A DNA stretch of 64,000 nucleotides from an uncultured Cellulophaga sp. GTDB lineage: Bacteria > Bacteroidota > Bacteroidia > Flavobacteriales > Flavobacteriaceae. The stretch's first letter is position 1. The number at the start of each line of letters is the position of its first letter. The position numbers were made by a program, and so were the translations under genes. The notes below the pieces were generated by a model. That model saw only the letters and a list, made by a program, of their open reading frames with translations, had not been told where the DNA came from and did no database searches. Positions 54,884 through 64,000 of the stretch are shown in pieces. The DNA lies in NCBI GenBank assembly GCA_947491225.1, contig CANLIE010000010.1, positions 1 to 64,000 of the forward strand, given 5' to 3'.

Positions 54884-54906
54884 TTTTTAATATTTCCAAA
54901 TAAATC

Positions 54907-55339
54907 CCATTCTATACACATTCTACTACTCTCCTATCGTCGTTTCGTAAAAAGCGTATTCCATTACGCTTTTTAAAGAAACTTTTAGAAAGAAAAAAAT
55001 AAAGAAAAATTGTGAAGTAAAAAGCTTTTTATCAAAGCAAAGTAACATAACGCAGAACATTATAGTACACTTTTAATATTGGATTATCCAGTGGATAATT
55101 CAATATTAAAACAACTTTTAGTTATAGGTTTGATGTGTGTTACTATGTAGCTATAATTCTATATTATGTAAAATATCCTAGAAAGTCTAGAACACACAAT
55201 AAACTATAGTACTTGGGTCATTAAACATTAGGCTCTTGGAAACGCTCGATTGTTTTATAAAAAACAAATTGTAATCACAATTTATTTTAAACACAATTGC
55301 GAAACGCTTGCCAACTCAATATAAAAACTAAACTTTCTA
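54907..55339 (+). repeat. Dispersed hairpin repeat, copy F
   Basis: Leader block at 54907-55040, left arm ACATAACGCAGAACATTATA at 55045, right arm GCTATAATTCTATATTATGT ending 55169. The interior holds a 41-bp near-perfect palindrome (55071-55111), TTTTAATATTGGATTATCCA against its complement with one mismatch. The GTACTTGGGTCATTAAACATT tail seen in copy C is present, but the outer GCCGTTATGT arm is deleted. Confidence 0.85.
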
Positions 55340-55343
55340 TATT

Positions 55344-55515
55344 AACCTGAGTTCGGTCTAAGAATTTGATTAAAAAAAATTCTCATATTGAGTGATTTTT
55401 CATAGTGAAACTAATAAAAATTAGGCTTTTGGTTTAAAATTTACTTGTCATCGATACAATTTTCTATTGAAAATCACTCAAACTGATATAAATTTTCTTA
55501 CATCGAACTCAGGTT
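55344..55515. mobile_element. MITE-like element with AACCTGAGTTCG terminal inverted repeats
   Basis: Perfect 12-bp ends AACCTGAGTTCG (55344-55355) and CGAACTCAGGTT (55504-55515). The arms stay complementary for about 60 bases with mismatches (TTGAGTGATTTTTCATAG against its counterpart near 55465-55485). Total 172 bp with no coding capacity and ATT on both flanks, a possible target duplication. It fits a miniature element moved by an IS transposase elsewhere in the genome. Confidence 0.65.
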
Positions 55516-55626
55516 ATTAATTAAAAACTAAGTAATAATACAATTATCATATTAAGAACTAGCATAAAGATAATGATCTTTTAGATTGTTTCTAGGAAAA
55601 AGCGACTAGACTCTTTAGGGTTTTCA

Positions 55627-56595
55627 TTACTTTTTTGATGTATAAAAACCAAATACCCAACCTACGTTTCCTCCAAATTCAATTTTATACCAATTACTAC
55701 TATTTCCATTTATTGTTTCATAATTTCCTTCTTCAATAATATCGCAAATATTTCCTTTTTCTAATTGAAAAACAACATTATCTTCTTCTGAATTTGGAGT
55801 GCTTCTAGCATTTAAAACATCTGTAGTAATATATAATTGATCTATTTCTATCGTTTTATCAAGTTCACTAAAATTATCATCCTCGTTATTATCATCTATA
55901 GATTCGTTAACAATGTCTATAAAACTAGATTCTTGAAAGGCTGGATTATCAATAATTAATTTTAGCATTTTTTGTTTTTTAGATTTACTTTCTTCATTAA
56001 GAGCTCTATTATATAAAATTGCTAATTTAATATCCAAATCATCATATACTAAATTATTGGTTTTTTGAATCCAACCATCATCCTTTTTCTTAAAACCACT
56101 TACTTTTTTCCATTCTCCTTTGCTTTGATCTAAAACAACAACAATATCTCCTCGTTTAAATTTATTACCTATAAACTCCATAACTTCTGGTCTTTTATAG
56201 ATGGGCAAGGAATTTTTCAGAACTGCAATCTTACCCTTTTCAGCAAATAAATGTTCGTATACCCAACCTTGTTGCCCATCAGACAATTCCACTTTTAAAT
56301 ATTCTTTATCATCATTTCCCTTTTCTTTTTCTCCTAAAAATTTTACCGTCTCACCAAAATATATAGTTGTAATATACTTTGCTCCTTTTCTACCTGCTAT
56401 ATCACGTAAGCCTACTTTTGACCATAGACAAACTAGTGATTTGTCATTTTCTGAAATATTTGAAGTTTTTACTTCTAAATCGTTATTAATCTCTACATCA
56501 TTTGTAGAAGAAGATGAAGCCCCTTTATCTTTACAGCCTACTAGAAGGGTTGTTAATAAAATAGTTAAGCAGTATTTTTTTAGTAAATTCATCAT
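55627..56595 (-). CDS. SH3-domain lipoprotein
   Basis: A 322-aa exported lipoprotein (lipobox LLVGC, Cys near residue 21). Three bacterial SH3-like units are visible: residues about 55-115 (CLWSKVGLRDIAGRKG..YLKVELSDGQQGWVYEHLF), about 120-180 (VLKNSLPIYKRPEVMEFI..WKKVSGFKKKDDGWIQKT) and about 250-322 (LYITTDVLNARSTPNSEEDN..WYKIEFGGNVGWVFGFYTSKK). Such domains bind cell-wall peptides or assemble envelope complexes. The ligand is not known. Confidence 0.85.
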   Translation of the reverse strand: MMNLLKKYCLTILLTTLLVGCKDKGASSSSTNDVEINNDLEVKTSNISENDKSLVCLWSKVGLRDIAGRKGAKYITTIYFGETVKFLGEKEKGNDDKEYLKVELSDGQQGWVYEHLFAEKGKIAVLKNSLPIYKRPEVMEFIGNKFKRGDIVVVLDQSKGEWKKVSGFKKKDDGWIQKTNNLVYDDLDIKLAILYNRALNEESKSKKQKMLKLIIDNPAFQESSFIDIVNESIDDNNEDDNFSELDKTIEIDQLYITTDVLNARSTPNSEEDNVVFQLEKGNICDIIEEGNYETINGNSSNWYKIEFGGNVGWVFGFYTSKK

Positions 56596-56985
56596 TTTTG
56601 TTTAGTATTAATCTTGATATTTAAAGGTATTAAATTTAGTTTAATTTTAGTAAAATGCTAATATAAATAACATAAAATTTATTACTCCTGCTTCAATTCT
56701 TATAATGTTGTAATTAGTTTTTCTTCTTAATTTAGATTTTAAAAGTAAGCAACCCGAGCATTTATACTGTAATTTTTATTGATAATCAAACAGTTATTAT
56801 TCTAGCTTTGCATGCTGTGGTAAGGTATTTATAGGAACATAATTTGGAATTACTTTCTTAGATTTCTAATTATTTTTGTTTAGCTGCTAATTTATAATAC
56901 CTATTGAAATTAACAAAAACTAAATGGCACCACCTTTACATTTAAAATTCAAAATTGTAACTTCGCAACTTTGTCAATTAAGTAA
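56596..56985. other. Gap without a gene, upstream of uvrA
   Basis: About 390 AT-rich bases between the divergent SH3 lipoprotein and uvrA genes. Apart from the promoter-like pair at 56779-56810 I see no RNA-like fold, repeat or small gene. A possible second -7 element (CAACTTTG, 56966-56973) lies 12 bases before the uvrA ATG. Confidence 0.5.
56779..56810 (+). promoter_or_regulatory. Promoter upstream of uvrA
   Basis: TTG (56779-56781), 21 bases, TAGCTTTG (56803-56810), matching the Bacteroidota consensus. It would give uvrA a leader of about 170 bases. No LexA box was noticed. Confidence 0.45.
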
Positions 56986-59814
56986 ATGATTACATACGAG
57001 GAAAATATAGAGGTTAAAGGAGCTAGAGTTCATAACCTAAAAAACATAGATGTTACCATTCCTAGAGAAAAACTTGTTGTTATTACAGGACTATCTGGTA
57101 GTGGTAAATCTTCATTAGCTTTTGATACTATTTATGCAGAAGGACAACGCAGGTACATAGAAACTTTCTCTGCTTATGCAAGACAATTTTTAGGTGGTAT
57201 GGAACGTCCAGATGTGGACAAAATAGATGGTTTGTCTCCCGTAATAGCAATAGAGCAAAAAACAACATCTAAGTCACCTAGATCTACTGTAGGTACTATA
57301 ACTGAAATTTATGATTTTTTAAGACTTTTGTTTGCACGTGCTGCTGATGCACATAGTTACAATACAGGAGAAAAAATGGTGAGTTATAGTGATTCTCAAA
57401 TAAAAGAATTGATTATAACCGATTTTAAAGATAAAAAAATAAATGTTCTTGCCCCAGTCGTAAAGTCTAGAAAAGGTCACTACCGTGAATTATTTGAGCA
57501 AATTGCAAAACAAGGCTTTTTAAAAGTAAGAGTAGACGGAGAAATAAAAGATATTGTTAAAGGTTTAAGGTTAGATAGGTACAAAACACATGATATTGAA
57601 ATTGTTATAGATAGATTAAAGATAACAGATACGGCCGATTTAGATAAACGGTTGACAGAAACCATAAATACAGCGATGTACAGTGGTGATAATGTGCTTA
57701 TGATTTTGGATGAAGATAAGTCAGAACCTCGTTATTTTAGTAGAGATTTAATGTGTCCAACAACAGGAATATCATACCCAAAACCAGAGCCAAATACATT
57801 TTCTTTTAATTCACCTAAAGGAATGTGTAATAGTTGTAATGGATTGGGACATAAATACCAAGTAAACGAAAAAAAGATTTTTCCTGACCCTAAGCTTTCT
57901 ATAAAAGATGGTGGTATTTCTCCATTAGGAAAATACAAAAATTCTTGGGCATTTAAACAACTAGAGACAATTGCACAACGTTATAGTTTTAAATTAACAG
58001 ATCCTATTTCTAAGATACCAGATGAAGCCATTACAGTTATTCTTAATGGTGGTAATGAGAGTTTTGAGGTTGATTCTAAGACATTGGGTATAAAAAGAAA
58101 TTATAAAATTGAATATGAAGGGATTTCTAATTTTATAGAAAGTCAGTTTAAAGATTCTAGTTCTGCACCTATAAAACGATGGGCAAAAGAATATATGGAT
58201 AAAGTAGAATGCCCTACATGTAACGGCACCAGGCTTCAAAAATCTTCACTATATTTTAAGTTTAATGGGAAGAACATTGCAGATTTAGCAACTATGGACA
58301 TTATAGACTTAGCAGACTTTTTTAATAAAGTTGATAAAAAGCTAAGTAAGAATCAATTAAAAATTGCTGAAGAAGTTATTAAAGAAATTAAAACTAGATT
58401 ACAGTTTTTGTTAAATGTTGGCTTAGATTATTTGTCATTAAATAGAAGTTCTAAGTCTTTATCTGGCGGTGAAGCACAACGCATACGGTTGGCAACACAA
58501 ATTGGATCTCAACTAGTAGGTGTCCTTTATATACTGGATGAACCTAGTATTGGATTGCACCAACGAGACAATGAGCGCCTAATAACCTCTTTAGAAGCAC
58601 TACGAGATATAGGTAATTCTGTTATTGTTGTAGAACATGATAAGGATATGATAGAACGGGCAGACCATGTTATAGATATTGGACCTAAAGCAGGTAAACA
58701 CGGAGGAGAAATAATATCACAAGGTAAACCTGAAGATTTAAAAAATTACAATACGTTAACAGCTGATTATATTAGTGGCAAAAAAGAAATTTCCGTTCCT
58801 AAAAAACGTAGAAAAGGAAATGGTAAGAAAGTAACACTTACTGGTTGTACAGGTAATAATTTAAAAAATATATCCGTAGAATTTCCATTAGGCAAAATGA
58901 TTGGAGTTACTGGAGTATCTGGTAGTGGAAAATCTACCCTAATCAATGAAACCCTCTACCCTATTTTAAATGCATATTATTTTAATGGTGTTAAAAAACC
59001 AATGCCATATAAAAAAATAACAGGTTTAGAGCACATTGACAAAGTCATAGACATAAATCAATCACCAATTGGAAGAACTCCACGTTCTAATCCAGCAACC
59101 TACACTGGTGTTTTTAGCGAAATACGCTCATTATTTACAAAAACACCTGAAGCAGCAATTAGAGGTTATAAACCAGGACGTTTTAGCTTTAATGTAACTG
59201 GTGGTAGATGTGAAACCTGCCAAGGCGGAGGTTTACGTGTTATAGAAATGAACTTTTTGCCTGATGTTTATGTAGATTGCGAAACATGTAACGGAAAACG
59301 TTTTAATAGGGAAACCTTAGAAATTAGATATAAAGGCAAGTCCATTGCAGATGTTTTAGAGATGACAATAAATGAATCTGTAGCATTCTTTGATAAAATT
59401 CCAAAAATCAATCGTAAATTAAAAACTATACAAGATGTTGGATTAGGTTATATCTCATTAGGACAACAATCCACAACCTTATCTGGAGGTGAAGCACAAC
59501 GTATTAAACTAGCAACAGAACTGTCAAAAAGAGACACTGGAAATACATTCTATATCTTAGACGAACCTACAACTGGTTTACATTTTGAAGATATACGTGT
59601 ATTAATGGAAGTTTTAAATAAATTAGTAGATAAAGGAAATACGGTCTTGGTTATTGAGCATAATATGGACGTAATTAAAATGGTAGATTACATCATTGAT
59701 ATTGGATATGAAGGTGGTCAAGGAGGCGGTATGGTTGTAGCAGAAGGAACACCAGAAAACATCATTAAAGACAATAAAAGTTATACAGCTAAGTTTTTGA
59801 AAAAAGAGCTGTAG
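56986..59814 (+). CDS. uvrA: Excinuclease ABC subunit A
   Basis: A 942-aa nucleotide-excision-repair damage sensor with two ABC ATPase halves. Half 1 has Walker [13 protein letters not shown] near 34-41 and signature [12 protein letters not shown] near residue 500. Half 2 has [12 protein letters not shown] near residue 640 and [12 protein letters not shown]. Zinc-finger cysteines are in [24 protein letters not shown] and CETCNGKR. Full length. The LOG gene follows 53 bases later. Confidence 0.97.
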   Translation: MITYEENIEVKGARVHNLKNIDVTIPREKLVVITGLSGSGKSSLAFDTIYAEGQRRYIETFSAYARQFLGGMERPDVDKIDGLSPVIAIEQKTTSKSPRSTVGTITEIYDFLRLLFARAADAHSYNTGEKMVSYSDSQIKELIITDFKDKKINVLAPVVKSRKGHYRELFEQIAKQGFLKVRVDGEIKDIVKGLRLDRYKTHDIEIVIDRLKITDTADLDKRLTETINTAMYSGDNVLMILDEDKSEPRYFSRDLMCPTTGISYPKPEPNTFSFNSPKGMCNSCNGLGHKYQVNEKKIFPDPKLSIKDGGISPLGKYKNSWAFKQLETIAQRYSFKLTDPISKIPDEAITVILNGGNESFEVDSKTLGIKRNYKIEYEGISNFIESQFKDSSSAPIKRWAKEYMDKVECPTCNGTRLQKSSLYFKFNGKNIADLATMDIIDLADFFNKVDKKLSKNQLKIAEEVIKEIKTRLQFLLNVGLDYLSLNRSSKSLSGGEAQRIRLATQIGSQLVGVLYILDEPSIGLHQRDNERLITSLEALRDIGNSVIVVEHDKDMIERADHVIDIGPKAGKHGGEIISQGKPEDLKNYNTLTADYISGKKEISVPKKRRKGNGKKVTLTGCTGNNLKNISVEFPLGKMIGVTGVSGSGKSTLINETLYPILNAYYFNGVKKPMPYKKITGLEHIDKVIDINQSPIGRTPRSNPATYTGVFSEIRSLFTKTPEAAIRGYKPGRFSFNVTGGRCETCQGGGLRVIEMNFLPDVYVDCETCNGKRFNRETLEIRYKGKSIADVLEMTINESVAFFDKIPKINRKLKTIQDVGLGYISLGQQSTTLSGGEAQRIKLATELSKRDTGNTFYILDEPTTGLHFEDIRVLMEVLNKLVDKGNTVLVIEHNMDVIKMVDYIIDIGYEGGQGGGMVVAEGTPENIIKDNKSYTAKFLKKEL

Positions 59815-59867
59815 CATACAAACATAACAAGTGAACAATAATTGTTTGCAATGAAAAAGAACATAAA

Positions 59868-60554
59868 ATGAGAAGAGAAAAACATCCAAAAGGCTGGAAT
59901 GAAATAAAAACGAACGATTCTTGGGCGCTTTTTAAAATAATGGGCGAGTTTGTAAATGGTTTTGAAAAAATGAGTGCTATTGGCCCTTGTGTATCCATTT
60001 TTGGGTCTGCAAGGACAAAAGAAGAAGATAGATATTACAAATTAGCAGTAGATGTAGCTAAAAGTATTGTAGAAGCTGGCTACGGTGTAATAACTGGCGG
60101 AGGCCCAGGAATAATGGAAGCAGGTAACAAAGGAGCCAATGTGGCAGGAGGAACTTCGGTTGGCTTAAACATAGATTTACCTTTTGAGCAACACGATAAC
60201 CCTTATATAGATCACGACAAGAGTTTAGATTTTGATTACTTTTTTGTTAGAAAAGTAATGTTTGTAAAATACTCACAAGGTTTTGTTGTAATGCCTGGTG
60301 GTTTTGGAACGTTAGATGAACTTTTTGAAGCTATTACACTTATACAAACTAATAAAATTGCTAAATTCCCTATTATTTTGGTAGGATCATCATTTTGGAC
60401 TGGGTTGATAGATTGGGTAAAAGATACAATGTTAAAAGAAGGAAATATAAGCCCTAAAGATTTAGACCTTATTAAAATAGCAGATACAGCAGACGAAGTT
60501 GTAGAAATAATTGACGCTTTTTATAAAGGGCATGATTTAAGTCCTAATTTCTAA
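59868..60554 (+). CDS. LOG-family (TIGR00730) Rossmann-fold protein
   Basis: A 228-aa lysine-decarboxylase-like/LOG protein. The PGGFGTLDE motif starts at P143 and the glycine-rich GYGVITGGGPGIMEAGNKGA lies near 65-85. LOG enzymes are nucleoside 5'-monophosphate phosphoribohydrolases that can release cytokinin bases. The physiological substrate in flavobacteria is not established. It ends 7 bases before the next gene. Confidence 0.9.
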   Translation: MRREKHPKGWNEIKTNDSWALFKIMGEFVNGFEKMSAIGPCVSIFGSARTKEEDRYYKLAVDVAKSIVEAGYGVITGGGPGIMEAGNKGANVAGGTSVGLNIDLPFEQHDNPYIDHDKSLDFDYFFVRKVMFVKYSQGFVVMPGGFGTLDELFEAITLIQTNKIAKFPIILVGSSFWTGLIDWVKDTMLKEGNISPKDLDLIKIADTADEVVEIIDAFYKGHDLSPNF

Positions 60555-60561
60555 TCTCTAT

Positions 60562-63393
60562 ATGTTTAAAAAGAATATTATATTAAATGTAGGAGTCTTT
60601 TTCTGGTTTATATTTTACTTACAAATACAAGCACAACACACTAATTTCGTAAGTGCTACACTAGATAGAACTTGTAATGAAATATCTATTCAGCAAGAAT
60701 TTAAATACACAAATAACTCCAAAGACACACTAGACTTACTTTATTTTAATGATTGGGCAAATGCTTATGTGAGCAAAAAATCTGCTTTAGCAAAACGCTT
60801 TGCAGAAGAATTTAAAAAAAGTCTTCATTTAGCAAAACCAAAAGAAAGAGGATACACTAACTTAATTAATGTTATAGATAATAATAACAAAGAGTTAAAG
60901 TGGAAACGTACTAAAGCTAAAGATATTATAAAATTCATACTAAGTTCACCCTTGCTTCCTAATGAGACTATTACCTTGTTTATTACTTACAAGGTTCAAT
61001 TGCCTCCTAATAAATTTACCAGTTATGGATATGATGGTAAAGGAAATTATTATCTTAAAGACTGGTATATGTCTCCTGCCAGTTATTCTAATGGAAGATG
61101 GGAACTATATTCAAATAAAAATTTAGAAGATTTACAAACAGACATAACTACAACAAAGATAGAGTTTGTCTTCCCTGATGACCTATTTATTACCTCTAAT
61201 TTAGATAAAATTGAAGAATATGGTATAAATCATAATAAAAAAGCAATTTTAGAAGGTCAAAATAGAAAAAGTGGAGATATAATACTTTATACTGAAAACA
61301 AGTTTATAACCCATAAAACTCCTGATTTAACAATAGAAACAGATTTTAAATCCCAAAAATATGAAGAAATATTGCAAGGTGTTTCTATTAACAGGGTGTC
61401 AAAATTTATTAAAAATAACTTAGGAGATTTTCCTCATAACAAATTATTAGTAAGTGAGTTAGATTATTCTAAAAATCCTCTATATGGCATTAATCAATTA
61501 CCATCTTTTATAGTGCCTTATACAGAAGAATTCAATTACGAATTAAAATTTCTTAAGACATCTTTATATAATCTTTTAAATGAAAGTATTTATTTAAACC
61601 CTAGAAAAGAGAAATGGATTACAGATGCAATTGTCAATTATCTAATGATAATCTATGTAGATAAGTATTATCCAAAACAAAAATTATTAGGAAAATTTTC
61701 TAAAATTTGGGGTATTAAAAGTTTTGAGATTGCAAAAATGGATTTTAATGACCAGTATGAATTGCTTTCTATGCTTACAACCAGAAAAAACCTAGGGCAA
61801 TCATTAACTACTTCTAATGACTCACTTATAAAATTTAACCAGCAAATAGCAAATAGTTATAAAGCAGGATTAGGATTGGCTTATTTATCTGAATATATTG
61901 GATATGAAAAGGTAAAAAATAGCATAAAAGAATTTTATAGTGTATACAAATCAAAACCAGTAATTGCTAAAGATTTTGAGACTATTTTAAAAAAATCTAC
62001 AAATAAAAACATCGATTGGTTTTTTAATGAATATATAGCAACAAATGATATAATAGATTTTAAAATAAAGAAAATCATTAAATCTCCTGATTCCTTGAAG
62101 GTTGTATTAAAAAATAAAACATCTACTAATATCCCAATTTCATTATTTGGTATTCAAAAAGATTCTATAGTCTCTAAATATTGGATTACAGATGTAACCG
62201 GACTTTCTACATATACTATACCTAGAAAAGGAGAAGATAGATTGGTTCTTAATTATGATAAAAAAATACCTGAATTTAACCAACGAGACAATTGGAAATC
62301 ATTGAAAGGTTTTCTTTCTAGTAATAAAAAATTAAAATTTCAATTTTTTAAGGATGTAGAAAACCCATATTATAATCAAGTTTTTTATACACCAGAGGTT
62401 AGTTTTAATGCCTATGACGGTTTTACACCTTCTGTGAAATTGCACAATAAGGTGCTATTGGAACGTCCTTTTTTGTTTACTTTTTCTCCAGCTTATGCTA
62501 CAAAGCAAAAATCTTTTGTGGGTAGCGGAAAATTTAGAGTTAGAAATTATCATAAAAATAAAAACTTATTTCTCTCTACATATTCACTTAGTGCTTCTAC
62601 ATTTCATTTTGAAAGAAACTCTAGATATTCCACAATATCACCTTCATTTGGTTTAGGATGGAGACCAAAGAACCTTAGATCAAATAGAAGTCAGTACTTT
62701 TTTATGCGTTATGTTAATGTTTTTAGAAGTATAGATAAAAATTTAATTATAGATACAGACCCAGATTATAGTGTTTTAAATGCAAGATTTATAGATTCTA
62801 ATAATGGGTTAATAAATTATTCATCTTGGTTTATAGATGCACAATATGCTGGAAAATTTTCTAAAATTTCTTTTAATTTAGACTATCGAAAGCTTTTTCA
62901 AAACAACAGGCAATTAAATCTAAGGTTTTTTGCTGGTAAGTTTATTAATAACACCACTGACTCTAATTTTTTTAGCTTTGCATTAGATAGACCAACTGAT
63001 TATTTGTTTGAATATGGTTATTTAGGTAGATCAGATGCTTCTGGTATATATAGTCAACAAATAATAATAGCAGAAGGAGGCTTTAAATCTAAATTAGAAA
63101 ACCCATATGCAAATGATTGGATTACTACAGTAAATACCAGTACAAATATTTGGCGTTGGATTGAAGCTTATGGAGATATTGGTTACATTAAAAATACAAA
63201 CTCAAATGCCAGGCTCGTATACGATGCTGGGATTAGATTAAATCTAGTAACAGACTATTTTGAACTCTTTTTTCCAATGTATTCAAACAATGGATGGGAA
63301 ATATCCCAACCAAATTATAGTGAAAAAATACGTTTTGTTGTTACATTAAGCCCTAAAGCACTGACTGGGCTATTTACAAGAAAATGGTTTTAA
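60562..63393 (+). CDS. M1-aminopeptidase-like exported protein without HExxH, with predicted C-terminal barrel
   Basis: A 943-aa exported protein (signal peptide ending IFYLQIQAQ). Residues about 30-520 have the layout of gluzincin M1 proteins (beta domain; WITDAIVNYLMIIYVDKYYP where the Glu-rich zinc helix should be), but no HExxH is present, so the peptidase fold is probably inactive. Residues about 600-943 show alternating amphipathic strands ending in Phe (SPKALTGLFTRKWF), as in outer-membrane barrels. It likely sits in the outer membrane facing the periplasm. Confidence 0.75.
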   Translation: MFKKNIILNVGVFFWFIFYLQIQAQHTNFVSATLDRTCNEISIQQEFKYTNNSKDTLDLLYFNDWANAYVSKKSALAKRFAEEFKKSLHLAKPKERGYTNLINVIDNNNKELKWKRTKAKDIIKFILSSPLLPNETITLFITYKVQLPPNKFTSYGYDGKGNYYLKDWYMSPASYSNGRWELYSNKNLEDLQTDITTTKIEFVFPDDLFITSNLDKIEEYGINHNKKAILEGQNRKSGDIILYTENKFITHKTPDLTIETDFKSQKYEEILQGVSINRVSKFIKNNLGDFPHNKLLVSELDYSKNPLYGINQLPSFIVPYTEEFNYELKFLKTSLYNLLNESIYLNPRKEKWITDAIVNYLMIIYVDKYYPKQKLLGKFSKIWGIKSFEIAKMDFNDQYELLSMLTTRKNLGQSLTTSNDSLIKFNQQIANSYKAGLGLAYLSEYIGYEKVKNSIKEFYSVYKSKPVIAKDFETILKKSTNKNIDWFFNEYIATNDIIDFKIKKIIKSPDSLKVVLKNKTSTNIPISLFGIQKDSIVSKYWITDVTGLSTYTIPRKGEDRLVLNYDKKIPEFNQRDNWKSLKGFLSSNKKLKFQFFKDVENPYYNQVFYTPEVSFNAYDGFTPSVKLHNKVLLERPFLFTFSPAYATKQKSFVGSGKFRVRNYHKNKNLFLSTYSLSASTFHFERNSRYSTISPSFGLGWRPKNLRSNRSQYFFMRYVNVFRSIDKNLIIDTDPDYSVLNARFIDSNNGLINYSSWFIDAQYAGKFSKISFNLDYRKLFQNNRQLNLRFFAGKFINNTTDSNFFSFALDRPTDYLFEYGYLGRSDASGIYSQQIIIAEGGFKSKLENPYANDWITTVNTSTNIWRWIEAYGDIGYIKNTNSNARLVYDAGIRLNLVTDYFELFFPMYSNNGWEISQPNYSEKIRFVVTLSPKALTGLFTRKWF

Positions 63394-63504
63394 TTAAATA
63401 AGAAATAATCATTTTTTAACAAAAATAACTGCATATATGGCAATATGTAAATAAAAAGTAGCTTATATATTATCAAATATGCAATAATATATCGCTTCTA
63501 TAAA

Positions 63505-63536
63505 TTGCAAAAACCAATCAATTTTGGTATTTTTGT
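63505..63536 (+). promoter_or_regulatory. Promoter of the second E1 gene
   Basis: TTG (63505-63507), 21 bases, TATTTTTG (63529-63536). The ATG at 63554 gives a leader of about 11 bases. Confidence 0.55.
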
Positions 63537-63553
63537 AAAAATACTTCTAAATA

Positions 63554-64000
63554 ATGAGCGTAAAACCACAAACAAAAGGCGATATTTCTTTTGACGATTT
63601 TAAATCGCAAATTATTAAAGATTATGAAATAGTCATCTTAAGTAGGGAATGTAGCTTATTAGGAAGACGTGAAGTTTTAACAGGAAAAGCTAAGTTTGGT
63701 ATATTTGGTGATGGAAAAGAATTACCACAAATAGCTATGGCTCGTTCCTTTAAAAATGGAGATTTTAGAAGTGGTTATTATAGGGATCAAACCTTTATGA
63801 TGGCATTAGGCTTACTAAACCCTAAACAGTTTTTTCATGGCCTGTATGCAACTACAGATATAACTAAAGATCCTATGAGTGCTGGTAGGCAAATGGGAGG
63901 TCATTTTGGAACACATAGTTTAAATGAAGATGGCACGTGGAAAGATTTAACCACTCAAAAAAATAGTAGTCCAGACATATCTCCTACCGCTGGGCAAATG
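63554..64000 (+). CDS. 2-oxoacid dehydrogenase E1 component, 5' part (runs off the window)
   Basis: The first 149 codons match the alpha part of ThDP-dependent E1 enzymes of the fused flavobacterial type: DYEIVILSRECSLLGRREVLTGKAKF, GDGKELPQIAMARSF, GDFRSGYYRDQTFMMALGLL, GRQMGGHFGTHSL and SPTAGQM. It differs clearly from the E1 at 4173-6152, so the genome carries at least two such enzymes. The rest lies beyond base 64000. Confidence 0.85.
   Translation, partial: MSVKPQTKGDISFDDFKSQIIKDYEIVILSRECSLLGRREVLTGKAKFGIFGDGKELPQIAMARSFKNGDFRSGYYRDQTFMMALGLLNPKQFFHGLYATTDITKDPMSAGRQMGGHFGTHSLNEDGTWKDLTTQKNSSPDISPTAGQM

Noticed and set aside
36872-55339. Classical integron
   Set aside because: No IntI-like integrase in the window, genes lie in both orientations, repeats reach nearly 1 kb, and only one of the copy edges fits GTTRRRY loosely.

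Overview
The window looks like chromosome from a low-GC, probably marine member of the Flavobacteriaceae (Bacteroidota). The reasons are strongly AT-rich DNA, promoters of the TTG-N20-TAnnTTTG type, a fused alpha/beta E1 2-oxoacid dehydrogenase, a DPP-IV-like S9 peptidase, DUF4870, DUF1835 and DUF2807 proteins, and A-rich leaders without strong Shine-Dalgarno sequences. I see no rRNA, tRNA or CRISPR array.

Layout. (1) 1-15180 is mostly core chromosome: a WYL regulator divergent from a PLP decarboxylase, an M20 peptidase gene cut off by a dispersed repeat, HPF, the fused E1 enzyme, a run of + strand genes (2OG oxygenase, SUI1-like protein, DUF1835 protein, nucleoside phosphorylase, substrate-binding protein), an S9 peptidase and mnmE. 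(2) 15181-36653 is an integrated element inserted at the 3' end of mnmE. It carries an HTH/zinc-finger protein, a tyrosine recombinase, two small HTH proteins, a VirE-N-type protein and a PriCT2/DUF3987 protein, with no relaxase or conjugation gene visible. Its cargo is a one-directional defence block: XRE regulator, Argonaute-like protein with a degenerate Piwi site, WYL regulator, OLD-like ATPase, an unrecognised 321-aa protein, type I restriction-modification (HsdM, HsdS, HsdR) and McrB/McrC. (3) 36654-55626 is a mosaic of gene modules separated by long non-coding repeats that all point the same way. The modules are a toxin-antitoxin set, a type II R-M system with a double methyltransferase and HNH nuclease, an AAA ATPase/S8 protease operon, a DUF2807 lipoprotein, and a LytTR two-component system with a serine hydrolase. 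Two decayed genes and a MITE-like element lie among them. (4) 55627-64000 returns to ordinary chromosome: SH3 lipoprotein, uvrA, a LOG-family enzyme, an M1-like outer-membrane protein and the start of a second E1 enzyme.

The most unusual structure is the repeat family of region 3. Each copy contains an imperfect inverted repeat (left arm ACATAACG..TTATAGTAC, right arm GCTATAATTAGCCGTTATGT) resembling an oversized attC site. Five copies in region 3, plus a related hairpin at 36872, share one orientation and bracket separate gene units; a sixth copy, inverted, sits at 2447-3035 and truncates the M20 gene. No integron integrase is visible, so a cassette-like origin is an inference. Two further ordered signals stand out: six iterons at exact 21-bp spacing before the AAA/S8 protease operon, whose ATPase ends in a helix-turn-helix, and two sets of 20-bp-spaced boxes beside the integrase module.

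All calls rest on reading the sequence and on family knowledge; no database search was run.
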